Shown here piece by piece: positions 52,793 through 61,976 of a stretch of 64,000 nucleotides of DNA (the first letter of the stretch is position 1; each line of letters opens with the position of its first letter). The translations under genes were made by a program, and so were the position numbers. The stretch is from Frigoribacterium endophyticum (GTDB lineage Bacteria; Actinomycetota; Actinomycetes; Actinomycetales; Microbacteriaceae): contig NZ_JAAOYV010000002.1 in assembly GCF_011759585.1 (NCBI RefSeq), forward strand, positions 1,051,510-1,115,509, in the 5' to 3' direction. The notes below the pieces were generated by a model. That model saw nothing but the letters and a program-made list of their open reading frames with translations. It was not told where the DNA came from and searched no databases.

Positions 52793-53768
52793 CACCACCA
52801 CCGCCCTGCCCCGCCCCCCGTTCGACCCCGAGTTCGTGCCCTTCCTGGAGGCGATGGACGCCCGCGGCCGCTTCCGCCTCGAGACCGCGATGCTGCCGCA
52901 GATGCGCCAGCTGGACACGACGGAGGCGCGGCTCGACGAAGGACTGCGCGCCCGCGGCCTCGAGAGGCGCAGCATCACCGTCCCCGGGCACCTCGGCGAC
53001 CCGATCACGCTCGCGGTCGTCCAGCGCATCGGCCGCACCGGGACGGCGGCCTGCGCCTACGCGATCCACGGCGGCGGCATGATGTTCGGCCACCACCTCG
53101 GCAACCTCGACGCGTACGACGACTGGCTGCTCGTGCACGACGTCGTCCTGGTCAGCCCCGACTACCGTCTCGCCCCCGAGCACCCCGACCCGTACCCGGT
53201 CGAGGACTGCTGGGCCGGCCTGACCTGGGTCACGGAGCACGCCGACGAGCTCGGCGTCGACCCCGAGCGGATCGTGCTCGTCGGCCAGAGCGCCGGCGCC
53301 GGGCTCGCGGCGGGCACGGCGCTCCTCGCCCGGGACCGGCAGGGGCCGGCCGTCATCGGGCAGGTGCTCGTCAGCCCCATGCTCGACGACCGTGACGCGA
53401 CGCTCTCCGCGCGGCAGTTCGACGGGGTGGGCGTCGCCGACCGCGAGATGACCCGGTTCGGCTGGGACGCCTACCTCGGCGACCGTCGCGGCGGCGACGA
53501 CGTGTCGATCTACGCGGCCCCCGGCCGGGCGACCGACCTGGGCGGCCTGCCGCCGGCCTACGTCGACTGTGGCAGCACCGAGGTGTTCCGCGACGAGACC
53601 GTCGCCTACGCCAGCGCGCTCTGGGCGGCGGGCGTGCAGGCGGAGCTGCACGTGTGGCCGGGGGCCTTCCACGGGTCGACGAGCATGGTGCCGGGGGCGA
53701 CGCTGTCGCGGCGGGCCGTCACCGCCCTGCGGGACTGGACCGGGCGCCTCCTCGACGCCACGCCCTGA
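52785..53768 (+). CDS. Alpha/beta hydrolase fold-3 (HSL-like)
   Basis: This 327-residue protein starts at GTG 52785 within the end of the MFS gene, with AGGAG nine bases upstream. Motifs are YAIHGGGMMFGHH (oxyanion), DYRLAPEHPDPYP, GQSAGAGLA (nucleophile), DCGSTEVFRDE (acid) and PGAFHGST (His), all typical of HSL-family esterases. The 8-base overlap implies co-translation with the exporter, suggesting that the exported compound or its ester is also hydrolysed. Confidence 0.9.
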   Translation: MPDTTTALPRPPFDPEFVPFLEAMDARGRFRLETAMLPQMRQLDTTEARLDEGLRARGLERRSITVPGHLGDPITLAVVQRIGRTGTAACAYAIHGGGMMFGHHLGNLDAYDDWLLVHDVVLVSPDYRLAPEHPDPYPVEDCWAGLTWVTEHADELGVDPERIVLVGQSAGAGLAAGTALLARDRQGPAVIGQVLVSPMLDDRDATLSARQFDGVGVADREMTRFGWDAYLGDRRGGDDVSIYAAPGRATDLGGLPPAYVDCGSTEVFRDETVAYASALWAAGVQAELHVWPGAFHGSTSMVPGATLSRRAVTALRDWTGRLLDATP

Positions 53769-53771
53769 CGG

Positions 53772-54158
53772 CTAGTCGGTGGTCGGCGTGCTGAACAGGT
53801 TGACGACGTTGCCGTCGGGGTCACGGACGAGTGCGGAGCGGTTGCCCCAGGGCATCGTGGTCGGCTCGAGGACGACGTCCTCGCCGCGGAGCGCGAGCGT
53901 GCGCACGAGCTCGGCGAACTCGTGGTCGACGTCGGCGACCTCGAACTCGATGACCACGGAGCGGTTCGTCGCGGGGGCGAGGGCGCCGCCGAGCATCGCG
54001 ACGGTCGCGGTGCTGGCGATCGCGAGGGTCGCGCCGGGGCCGCTGAACTGCGCGAAGACCGGGGCGGGGTGCTCGGCCTGCTGGCCGGTGACCTGCTCGT
54101 AGAACGCGACGAGGCCTTCGAGGTCGTCGGTGACGATGCGGACGGATGCGAACGACAT
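53772..54158 (-). CDS. VOC-family (glyoxalase/bleomycin resistance fold) protein
   Basis: This 128-residue protein reads MSFASVRIVTDDLEGLVAFY at the start and NRSALVRDPDGNVVNLFSTP at the end, the two ends of a VOC module pair. Such proteins bind metals, antibiotics or small aldehydes. GGAGCCCC lies before the ATG. It is three bases from the convergent hydrolase stop, with no room for a terminator. Confidence 0.87.
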   Translation of the reverse strand: MSFASVRIVTDDLEGLVAFYEQVTGQQAEHPAPVFAQFSGPGATLAIASTATVAMLGGALAPATNRSVVIEFEVADVDHEFAELVRTLALRGEDVVLEPTTMPWGNRSALVRDPDGNVVNLFSTPTTD

Positions 54159-54254
54159 GGGGCTCCTTCAGGGGCGCTCGTGACAGGGGAGCACCAGCGT
54201 CGCTGGTCGTGGCGACAACGTCCTGTCGGTGTTCGCCGAAGACGTCGCCGCCGA

Positions 54255-54995
54255 TCAGTCGTCGACGACGGACCGGAGTCGCCCGTAAGGGATTGCGAGG
54301 TCCTCGGCGCGGAGCACGCGTCGCGGGGGCCGTTCGTCGGTGACCCTGACCGCGAGCATCCGGTCGGCGCGGAACGCCCGGACGCCCTGTCGGAGGCGGC
54401 ACCACGCGATCAGGTACCACTGGCCTCCGTTCTCGATCGACCCCAGCGGCTCGACGTCCCGCACGGACTCCGCGCCGCCGGCGTCCTGGTAGCGCAGCTG
54501 CACGACGCGGTCCGCCCGCAGGGCCTCGGCGAAGTCGACCGGGGCGGGCACGGGAGCGGTGCTCTCTTCGCTCTCGCCGCCTCCGTCGCTCTCGTCGCTC
54601 TCGTCGCTCTCGAGGAAGTGCACGCGGGAGGCGAAGGCGCTGGCCCGGGCGGCCTCGCGCTCCGGCATGACCGCGAGCAGCTTCCGCGCGGCGGTCTGGG
54701 CAGGCTGCCGGAAGGGGCTGCGGCGGAGCCCGCCGAGCCCGATCAGCACCGCGAGGGCCTCGTCGAGCGTGAAGCCCGCCGGGCCGAGCGTCGCCGACGC
54801 GTCGATGACGTACCCGCCGGCCCGGCCGGGCTCCGCCCAGATCGGCAGCCCCAACTGCTGCAGCGCCGCGAGATCCCGCTCGATGGTCCGCGCCGACACC
54901 TCGAAGCGCTCGGCGAGGCGGCGCGCGCTCCGCGGACGCGGTGACGCAGCTCGCAGCTCCTCCACGAGACCGTAGAGACGATCGGTCCGGTTCAC
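54255..54995 (-). CDS. WYL-domain transcriptional regulator
   Basis: This 246-residue protein starts at GTG 54995 and reads NRTDRLYGLVEELRAASPRP. The HTH is SARRLAERFEVSARTIERDL, then ALQQLGLPIWAEPGRAGGYV. The WYL domain is SIENGGQWYLIAWCRLRQGV followed by FRADRM. A Ser/Asp/Glu repeat (SDESDESDGGGESEES) forms a linker. Its start overlaps the cytidine deaminase stop (GTGA). WYL proteins often control DNA damage, defence or metabolic genes. Confidence 0.87.
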   Translation of the reverse strand: MNRTDRLYGLVEELRAASPRPRSARRLAERFEVSARTIERDLAALQQLGLPIWAEPGRAGGYVIDASATLGPAGFTLDEALAVLIGLGGLRRSPFRQPAQTAARKLLAVMPEREAARASAFASRVHFLESDESDESDGGGESEESTAPVPAPVDFAEALRADRVVQLRYQDAGGAESVRDVEPLGSIENGGQWYLIAWCRLRQGVRAFRADRMLAVRVTDERPPRRVLRAEDLAIPYGRLRSVVDD

Positions 54996-55426
54996 CGACC
55001 CATCGTGCCCTGGGGCGAGGTCGGCTCTTCCGGTCGGGGCCATTCCCACTCCGGCAGCAGATCGCGGAGTGGCGCGGCCCGGCCGTGGCCGAGCACGACG
55101 GTCGCCCCGAGGTTGGAGTCGTCGATCTGTCTGATGAACTCGCGGCAGCGACCGCACGGTGGGAGGACGGTCACGCGGTCGTCGTCGTCCAGCCAGACAG
55201 CCACGATGCGTGCGATCTCGTACTCGCCGCTGGTGACCATGGAGGCGACGGCAGCGTGCTCGGCGCAGAAACCGGTCCCGGAACCGGTGTCGATGCAGAC
55301 ACCCGTGTGGATCGCGCCGGCGGTCGTCTCGAGAGCAGCGCCGACGTCACCGAAGAGACGATCGCCCACACGGTGCGGGTTGACGGCAGCTCGGGCGGCC
55401 TCGATGAGATCGGCGTGTTCGCTCAT
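54992..55426 (-). CDS. Cytidine deaminase-like zinc deaminase
   Basis: This 144-residue protein carries the zinc-binding pair of the deaminase fold: CAEHAAV (Cys and catalytic Glu) and PPCGRCREF (two Cys). HTGVCIDTGSG lies where the substrate loop is. Length and layout fit cytidine/blasticidin-S deaminases; the cytidine scavenging enzyme is the default. TATCCT, a minus-10-like box, lies six bases before the ATG, so it may be leaderless. The stop overlaps the start of the WYL regulator. Confidence 0.85.
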   Translation of the reverse strand: MSEHADLIEAARAAVNPHRVGDRLFGDVGAALETTAGAIHTGVCIDTGSGTGFCAEHAAVASMVTSGEYEIARIVAVWLDDDDRVTVLPPCGRCREFIRQIDDSNLGATVVLGHGRAAPLRDLLPEWEWPRPEEPTSPQGTMGR

Positions 55427-55581
55427 CGGCCAAGGATAGGCAGAGGTGCGCTGTCCACCCGAGAACGCAGCTCGCAGTGGAGCGCGGATGCCTCGCCCAT
55501 CGGGCACCAGGCCGATCGGCGGCTCACCTGCCGTCCCCCGCCACCGTCGGCACGGCTTCGGCCCCGCGTTAGGGTCGGGGC

Positions 55582-55851
55582 ATGCATGACGAGGTTCCTC
55601 CGCGCGTCAAGGCGCTGTGGTGGGAGGGCCCCGCGGGCTTGGGTTACGCACTCTTCGCGTTCGGCACGAGCGTCCTGCTGTTCGAGTTCGTCGAGGACGA
55701 TGCATCAGCGGCGTGGCGCTGGGCGGTGCTCGTGGTCGTCATCCTCGGGTTCCTCATCGGCGCCGTCGTCTTCGCGCGATGGGCAGGCCGCTACCGCCGG
55801 GCTGTGCGCGAGGTGGCGACTTCTGAGGCGGCATCTTCGCCGTCTCCCTAG
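55582..55851 (+). CDS. Small two-helix membrane protein
   Basis: This 89-residue protein has helices at about 18-36 and 44-66, with an acidic loop (EFVEDDASAAW) between them and a Ser-rich tail. No family recognised. It is convergent with the large membrane hydrolase and ends before a shared terminator. Confidence 0.6.
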   Translation: MHDEVPPRVKALWWEGPAGLGYALFAFGTSVLLFEFVEDDASAAWRWAVLVVVILGFLIGAVVFARWAGRYRRAVREVATSEAASSPSP

Positions 55852-55903
55852 CCGACCGGTCAGAACTGGGCGCTCGGTGGCCTGTTTCTTCAGAGCGGAG
55901 ACG

Positions 55904-55939
55904 GCCGGAGCCCCGGACCGATCGGCCCGGGGCTCCGGC
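55904..55939. terminator. Bidirectional terminator
   Basis: GCCGGAGCCCCGG (55904-55916) and its exact complement (55927-55939) flank ten bases that include CCGATCGG. It lies midway between the convergent stops at 55851 and 55959. No U-tract on either side. Confidence 0.75.
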
Positions 55940-55958
55940 TGTGACGACGGCGTCCGCG

Positions 55959-57791
55959 TCAGTACGTTACGGTGAGGGTGTTGGTCACCGACACGAGCGT
56001 CACCACCGCGGCGCTGATGAAGCCGCCGACGTACGGGTTCCCCGTCACGCGGTAGAGCTTGCGCGACAGCACGGCCGTGGCCGCGAGGATGACGATGACC
56101 GGGAACAGCCAGATGCTGAAGATGCCGCCGAAACCGGGGATCGTCTCGCCCGTGATGAAGAACGTCGTGTACTGAGCAACGACCAGCACGATCGGTGCCG
56201 ACGCGTTCACGAGTGCCAGCACCGCCGTGTTGACCCACTCCCGACCCCGGAACGTGAACCGGTTGAAGACGTTGACCGCCACCGAGTTCGCGACGAAGTA
56301 CACCAGGAAGAAGGGCAGGTAGAGCAGAGCTACCCACAGCTTGTCGGGCTCGAAGTCCTTCACCGCGACCACCCAGAAGCGATAGTCGGTGTGCAGCAGC
56401 CAGTCGGACAGGAAGACCAGCCCGAACGCCGCAGCGACGGTGACCGCGGCGAGGCCGACGCTCTTCAGGAGTTTCCTCCCGCCGGGGAGCAGTCCGAGCT
56501 CGCGCACCTTCACCCCGTTCTTCCGGCCGAAGAGCAGGTACGAGATCACCATGATCGCGATCGCCGCGACACCGTTGACGGCCGCCCAGAAGGCGATGAA
56601 GAACGTGGCGCCCTGCGTGAACGGGGTGGGTGCGGCGTTGAACGCGATGCTGTTGATCCACGGGGCCTGGCTGAGGGCGACGTAGCTGACGCCCGAGACG
56701 ACGGCGGAGACGATCATGCCGCCCCAGAACCATCCGAGGCCCCTGCGGGTGTTCGCGGCGACCGGCACGGCGTCGGTGCGCAGCTCCGCGAACGCCCGCG
56801 TCTTGAGCAGTGCGCGCGCGAACGCGAGCAGGAAGATCATGAACCCGATCAGGCCGAGAGCCGTGAAGGCCTCCTTGACCTGCCAGATCTGCGAGCCGGA
56901 GTCGATGGGCTCGGGAGCGCCGAACGACGCCTCCCAGAACTCGAGCTGGTCAGACACCGTCTGCTTCGAGATCGTGCCCCACGGGTGGGTCTGCGCGGGG
57001 GTGTAGACCACGCGGAGGGAGTCGTCGTCGTAGAGGGTGTTCGCCTCCCGAACTTCGCCGCCGTCGGCGGGGTCGACCCCGTGGTTGAGGAACGACTGGG
57101 CGTTGGGCGTGCCGATGTAGTCGCGAGGCGCCGTCAGGGCGACACCGTCCGCGTCGTAGCTGCGGAAGAAGAACTCGTCGTACTGGTCGGCGACGAGGCC
57201 GGTGTCGCGGTCGCCGTAGATGTTCGTGTACGCGCCGTCCGCGTCGACGTAGACGGGGTCGTTGTCGACGAGGAAGACGGCGTCGATGAGCTGCTCGTCG
57301 GCTTCGTTGTCGAGGGCGACCGAGAAGTTGGCCGCGCGCGCACCGTTGGAGTGGCCCGAGACGCCGATCTTGTCGGGGTCGACGTAGGGCAGGTCGGCGA
57401 CGAGCTTCACGGCGTCGTACATGCCGGTGCCACCGAGCTCGAGGTTCGTCGCGGGCAGATAGTCGGAGTCGCCGTGACCGTACATGTCGATCGACACCAC
57501 GACGTAGCCGCGACGGGCGAGCTCGACGTAGTTGGCGTCCTGCATCTCCTTGTTGTTCCACCAGCCGTGGGAGACGACGATGGCCGGCGCCTGGTCGTCG
57601 GCGGAGACCCCGTTCGGCTTGTACAGCAGGGCGCTCATCGACTGGCCGGACGCCGTCTCCCAGTTCATGTCCTTGACGGACACGGCGTAGCCGGACGTCT
57701 GCACCGCAGACGACACGATCGACGACATCGCCATCAGCACGAGCGACAAAGCTAGCCAGAAGCCATTGCGCCTGATCAGTGTCGGTTTCAT
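55959..57791 (-). CDS. Membrane-embedded alpha/beta hydrolase, unknown substrate
   Basis: This 610-residue protein starts at ATG 57791 with AAGGAG seven bases upstream. One N-terminal helix (about 11-31) anchors an exported hydrolase domain: VVSHGWWNN (oxyanion, 73-81), DMYGHGDSD, GHSNGA with Ser148, FLVDNDPVYVD and AQTHPWG for the His. About eight membrane helices then follow from residue 290 to the end. The acyl-hydrolase plus multi-helix layout is not one of the well-known families. A role in exported ester or peptidoglycan-linked chemistry is a guess. Base composition is less GC-rich than the 45-55 kb genes. Confidence 0.72.
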   Translation of the reverse strand: MKPTLIRRNGFWLALSLVLMAMSSIVSSAVQTSGYAVSVKDMNWETASGQSMSALLYKPNGVSADDQAPAIVVSHGWWNNKEMQDANYVELARRGYVVVSIDMYGHGDSDYLPATNLELGGTGMYDAVKLVADLPYVDPDKIGVSGHSNGARAANFSVALDNEADEQLIDAVFLVDNDPVYVDADGAYTNIYGDRDTGLVADQYDEFFFRSYDADGVALTAPRDYIGTPNAQSFLNHGVDPADGGEVREANTLYDDDSLRVVYTPAQTHPWGTISKQTVSDQLEFWEASFGAPEPIDSGSQIWQVKEAFTALGLIGFMIFLLAFARALLKTRAFAELRTDAVPVAANTRRGLGWFWGGMIVSAVVSGVSYVALSQAPWINSIAFNAAPTPFTQGATFFIAFWAAVNGVAAIAIMVISYLLFGRKNGVKVRELGLLPGGRKLLKSVGLAAVTVAAAFGLVFLSDWLLHTDYRFWVVAVKDFEPDKLWVALLYLPFFLVYFVANSVAVNVFNRFTFRGREWVNTAVLALVNASAPIVLVVAQYTTFFITGETIPGFGGIFSIWLFPVIVILAATAVLSRKLYRVTGNPYVGGFISAAVVTLVSVTNTLTVTY

Positions 57792-58007
57792 CTTCACTCC
57801 TTCGTGAGAACGCAAGCCCAGTTACTGCGGTCGATCTAGAAGCGTAAACACACCGATAGCGCCGAACTGCAGTCAGTGCACGTATGCACACATGTGCAGA
57901 GGTAGGCGTTAATGTCGCCGACGGAATGCGGTAGCGGCGCGCAGATGTGCATGGTCCTCCCCTCGGTCGGCAGGCGATCCCCCCGAAGGACGGTAGCTCG
58001 TCGAGAC

Positions 58008-58250
58008 CTAGAGACCGCGCTTCCCTTGCCAGCGGTTGATGACGAACACGGCGACCCCGATGACAGCGAGACCCGATCCGACGTAGATGAGCAAGGGATC
58101 GCGACCATCTGCGAGCCCCGCGACGGCACGTACGGCCATGAACACCCCGACGATGACAGCGACGATGGGCAGGACGTCTCGCAGCGGGTTGAACTTCAGC
58201 TTCTGGAATCGCTTCGGGACTCCCGTGCCCTCGGAGTCATCTTCGGTCAT
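58008..58250 (-). CDS. Small two-helix membrane protein
   Basis: This 80-residue protein starts at ATG 58250 (MTEDDSEGTGVPKRFQK). Helices span about 27-43 and 53-72 and the tail is RWQGKRGL. No family recognised. A longer frame exists upstream, but it would run into the space next to the SIR2 gene and has no ribosome site. Confidence 0.6.
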   Translation of the reverse strand: MTEDDSEGTGVPKRFQKLKFNPLRDVLPIVAVIVGVFMAVRAVAGLADGRDPLLIYVGSGLAVIGVAVFVINRWQGKRGL

Positions 58251-58352
58251 GCGGACAGCGTCACAGATCAGAAGGGACAACGACCGATGCCCGCTGATCA
58301 ATCCCCTATCGGGCAGGCATCCGCATGCCCTACTTGATTGCATCACTCCGAC

Positions 58353-61300
58353 TCAGTGGATGACGCGCAAAGATCTACGGGGACGACGCTCCTCTCGAAG
58401 GCGAGCAGATCTAAGGTCGGCTTCGAAATTGTTCATCGCCGAGTTTCGCTGGCTAACAGAGGAGAAGGAATACCTGGCGCCAATCACCCGACGTAGATAC
58501 TGGCGAATCTTGGCGCGTTGTTCTTCGTGAAGTCGGTCATCAGTGACGTAGGCATATCGGGCAAGGCCAGCCAGGAAGGAGGCTGAGAACCAGCTTCTGA
58601 CCGCAGTCTCGCTCAGCTCATCAAGGGAATCCACCCACGCGATGGAACCGCCGGAGTACAGGGTCAATGTGCGAAGCAGGGCAGCCCACTCCCCCAGTGG
58701 CACTGATTCCGCGCTGAACTGCGTCAGCAGTCGGTCCAGTGTTGGAGAGCTCAGGCAGTAGCTCAGCCCGCTATACGTGATATATGAAGGCACCACCCGA
58801 AGGAGCGAGTGCATAAACGGAACGAACTCCTTGTCCGGCAAATCGAGCTTGTCGAAAATCGGCCGAACTGCTTCATCGAGCTTTGGCAACGCGGTCAGTT
58901 CTGCTTGATAAAGCTCGAGGAACATCACCCAAGCCTCGAGTAGGCGCCCTAGATAGCGCTGCTTGTGCGCCTGATCGCGGATCTCATCCGAATCCCGCAG
59001 AACGCGGGAGGCAAGGTCGACGACAAGCATCGCTACTCGGGCCGGAGGGAGGTCTTCGATCCGTGCTGCGAGAAACGTAGGCCTGTCCGAGTCGTCCGAC
59101 CGGTCGTAGTAGACAGTTTGTTCCGGGGCACGATCCACGACGTCCTCGAGCGGGGCAGGCTGATCATCCGCTTCGAGAGGCACTGGCTCTCTCAGCAATG
59201 ACTCGGGGGCATCTCTCTTCCGGACGCTCGACAGGATCGATCCCGTAGGGCGCTGCACACTGATCCGGTCGAGCTCGCGTTCGACAACATCGAGGACATC
59301 AGTATCGCTTCGTGCCATGGCCGCATACATGCGAACGATTGACGCAAGTTCCAGGGGCGAGGAAAAGATCAGCTTCTTGAACTCTTCATTGCCTTTGGCA
59401 GCAATGCCAGCGAGCAGCTCCAGATAAATGGACCTCTGGAACCGGATGGTATTTCCGGGCCCTGTGCTGAGAACGCGTCTCTGCTTGAGATCTTCCAGGA
59501 CTACGTCTACTTCGTAAGACCAACCAACCTCATCGAACAACTCCGCGACCCAACCAGCTACTTCCCCGTAGGGCGCCTTGTCTTCGCGTGCCTCAACAAG
59601 TTTGCGGGCAAGGTACTCGATCACCACCCGCTTGTTGCGCAAGCTCATGCGAGGAGAGGAAGTCACTCGCGGGAAATCTCCAAAAAGCAGCAAATTCAGG
59701 TATTCATCGAGGACGGACATCTCCGAGTCCTGGTTTTTCAGCGTTTTTCCGCTGTTCAAGAGCTCCATCAGCAGCGTGATCGTGAACGGCGTGCGCGGGA
59801 GGTGCTTGTCCCGGATGATCACCATGACAGTGGTTACGAAGCGCGTCTCGCGCCCGGGTGCCACACGTCTGGCAATTTCACCCGCCTCAGCATCACTGAA
59901 CCGACCAAGGTAGACCACGTCCACGTCGTCGATGCCCTCCTCAGCCAGTGCCTTCGCAACCTCTACGGTGTCCGACTGCGAGACGCCCAGCACCTTGAAC
60001 TCAGCAGCGTTCTGGGCGATGTCGGCAATCGTCCGATCGAATCGGCTTGATGATTCGAAGAGCAAATTGTCAACGGCAAGCACTAGCTGCTCCTGACCCT
60101 CGCTCTTGGGCACTCCCCAGTCGGCGTAAATGTTCTGAACGTCTTTTGTGATGGGGTGCGGTCCGGATCCAAAGGCCTTTCGCAGCAGAACTCCGTGCGT
60201 GCCGGGACGGACACGGACTGCCTCGTTGACTGCCCACGAGAGCGCCGTGCTGACCCCACTACTTTCCCCGCCAGCAATGATTAGAACTTTGCCCTTGCTA
60301 ACAATTTCGCCCATGTCGACGGGTTTAATCTGCTTCGACTCAGCTTCGATAACCGTGTTCGTGGCGTACTGGTCGTGCGGCTCCGGTAGGAAGATCGGCG
60401 GCACCACCAGCTCTTCGAAACGCTTCTCATCCAGGACCTCCTTTTCTCGCCAGAGGGTGGAGTTTTCCCGGACTTGTCGGAGAAGTCGCTCTTGCCCCTT
60501 GACGCGTCGGTCCACGTGCTGAACGGAAATCGATTCGGGTGCAAGCGAGGTTAGGAAGCCAGCCAAGTTGTCGTGGTGCTGGCCGTACGCGACATCGGCA
60601 ATGACGTCGAGGTCCGAACCGGGCCGCACTTCATCCGTCCTGCATAGTCTGAAGTGGGAAAAAGCCGCAGTTTGATGAACGTCGGCGAACCTCTTGACTA
60701 GTGGTTCGAAGTTCGGGTCATCGAGACCAGAACCAAATCCGACGAATAGAAAGTGGCGCATTCCAAAAGCCGCGTCCTGAATTGCTTGTGCTGGACTGTT
60801 GTTCACAATGCGGTGGTAATCGACGTCGTTGAAGATGACGCTGTCGGGGTCATTCCACAGTCCGTGGAGGTGACCCACGGCGGTGGAGTTGTGCATGGCT
60901 ATCTCCCGCATCATCGCGGGTTCTTTCCACGTCGCCGAACCACGTCCAAGAGCTTGCTCGAGGACGTCGTCGTAATTCGTCGTGAACAGTGGAGCCCCGA
61001 GAGAGCCGAGGGCATCTGCCACGGCGCTCTGACTGGGCCGAAGTTCGCCGACCGTCGCCGACAGCCAACGGCCGTAGCGGTCATGTACGGCACGCTTCAG
61101 CTCGGTGCGGATATCTGAGGCCAGCGAAAGGAGATCGTCAACGCGTGGGTCGTCTAGAAAAAGCTCCAGCTTGTCGCGCATGAGGCGGCCTCGGCGAGGG
61201 TCCACGTCCTCCACGTGCACAACCCCGTGCTCGAGAAGGCCCAACCATGAACTGGTGGCTGCGTTCGCGGTGAGGGACGAGGTGACGCCGGTGCCGGTCA

Positions 61301-61355
61301 CGATGATGAGCTGCCGACGCTGCACTGCCTCAGCGAGCTTTTGCAAAGCGGTCAT
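58353..61355 (-). CDS. SIR2-domain protein with P-loop NTPase-like region, probable antiphage NADase
   Basis: The protein is 1,000 residues long. Residues 1-290 form a SIR2-like NAD-binding domain: GTGVTSS (21-27), TTNYD (125-129), GHLHG (161-165, catalytic His) and GFGSGLDDPNF (206-216). A P-loop-like GGESSGVST (362-370) has Val in place of the Walker A lysine, and LVLAVDN (424-430) is a Walker B candidate. Helical regions to the C-terminus would be the sensor. SIR2 domains of this size next to STAND-like NTPases deplete NAD on phage infection. GC content is visibly lower than that of the flanking genes, pointing to transfer. A decayed recombinase is adjacent. The ATG at 61355 has only a weak ribosome site. 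Confidence 0.78.
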   Translation of the reverse strand: MTALQKLAEAVQRRQLIIVTGTGVTSSLTANAATSSWLGLLEHGVVHVEDVDPRRGRLMRDKLELFLDDPRVDDLLSLASDIRTELKRAVHDRYGRWLSATVGELRPSQSAVADALGSLGAPLFTTNYDDVLEQALGRGSATWKEPAMMREIAMHNSTAVGHLHGLWNDPDSVIFNDVDYHRIVNNSPAQAIQDAAFGMRHFLFVGFGSGLDDPNFEPLVKRFADVHQTAAFSHFRLCRTDEVRPGSDLDVIADVAYGQHHDNLAGFLTSLAPESISVQHVDRRVKGQERLLRQVRENSTLWREKEVLDEKRFEELVVPPIFLPEPHDQYATNTVIEAESKQIKPVDMGEIVSKGKVLIIAGGESSGVSTALSWAVNEAVRVRPGTHGVLLRKAFGSGPHPITKDVQNIYADWGVPKSEGQEQLVLAVDNLLFESSSRFDRTIADIAQNAAEFKVLGVSQSDTVEVAKALAEEGIDDVDVVYLGRFSDAEAGEIARRVAPGRETRFVTTVMVIIRDKHLPRTPFTITLLMELLNSGKTLKNQDSEMSVLDEYLNLLLFGDFPRVTSSPRMSLRNKRVVIEYLARKLVEAREDKAPYGEVAGWVAELFDEVGWSYEVDVVLEDLKQRRVLSTGPGNTIRFQRSIYLELLAGIAAKGNEEFKKLIFSSPLELASIVRMYAAMARSDTDVLDVVERELDRISVQRPTGSILSSVRKRDAPESLLREPVPLEADDQPAPLEDVVDRAPEQTVYYDRSDDSDRPTFLAARIEDLPPARVAMLVVDLASRVLRDSDEIRDQAHKQRYLGRLLEAWVMFLELYQAELTALPKLDEAVRPIFDKLDLPDKEFVPFMHSLLRVVPSYITYSGLSYCLSSPTLDRLLTQFSAESVPLGEWAALLRTLTLYSGGSIAWVDSLDELSETAVRSWFSASFLAGLARYAYVTDDRLHEEQRAKIRQYLRRVIGARYSFSSVSQRNSAMNNFEADLRSARLREERRPRRSLRVIH

Positions 61356-61433
61356 GCCTCATAGTGCCGGATTGGGGATCATTTCGAGCTATCGCAATCG
61401 ATCGGACGGCATCCTAACCGACAACGGAACCCA

Positions 61434-61976
61434 CTAAGCCTGCTCGGCCCGCTGTGTAGCTCGGTAGACCGTTGACCGGGCGACTCCGAAAAGCTCGGCG
61501 ATCTCGCTGGTGGTGTGGGCGCCCGTGCGGTGCAGTTGCACCAGGTGCTTCTCTTGCGAGGGGTGAGCTTGAGCTTGCGGCCGCAAACCTTGCCGGCAGC
61601 CTTGCCAATCCCCATACCGTCTCGGGTGCGGGCCCGGATGAGGTCGGCCTCGAAACCAGCGACCATCCCTGGGACGTTGAACAGGAGCTGGCCGATAGGG
61701 TCGGTCGGGTCTTGGACGGCTCACTGAGGTTCAGGGAGACGCCCTTCGTCGTCAGCTCGTCCGCGATGTCCGTCGCGCAGCGAGCGGGCAAGGCGGTCGA
61801 GCTTCGTGACCACCAGGACGTCGCCGGCACGGCAGGCAGCGAGGGCCTCGCGGAGGCCTGGCCATGCTCGAGTGGTGCCCGAAAGGCCGTGGTCAACATG
61901 GACGTGTTGATCGTCAACACCGAGTGCTGCGAGATCCTGTCCCGAGAGGTCGAGACGCGGGGTAGCCGATGAGCAT
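61434..61976 (-). pseudogene. Serine recombinase (resolvase/invertase), frameshifted remnant
   Basis: Reading leftwards from ATG 61976, recognisable pieces appear in different frames: MLIGY; RVST; SGQDLAALGVDDQHVHVDHG through VVTKLDRLARSLRD; DIADELTTKGVSLNLSEP; MVAGFEADLIRARTRDGMGI; and HTTSEIAELFGVARSTVYRA to the stop near 61434. Together these follow the order of a Tn3-type resolvase (YARVST with its Ser, TKLDRLARS, FEADLIRART, C-terminal HTH), but the region after the catalytic segment is shortened and at least three frameshifts break it. It must be non-functional. It lies 78 bases upstream of the SIR2 gene and probably records the element that brought it. Confidence 0.82.

Noticed and set aside
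61434-61976. Intact serine recombinase
   Set aside because: The conserved pieces lie in at least three frames and part of the segment after the catalytic region is missing.
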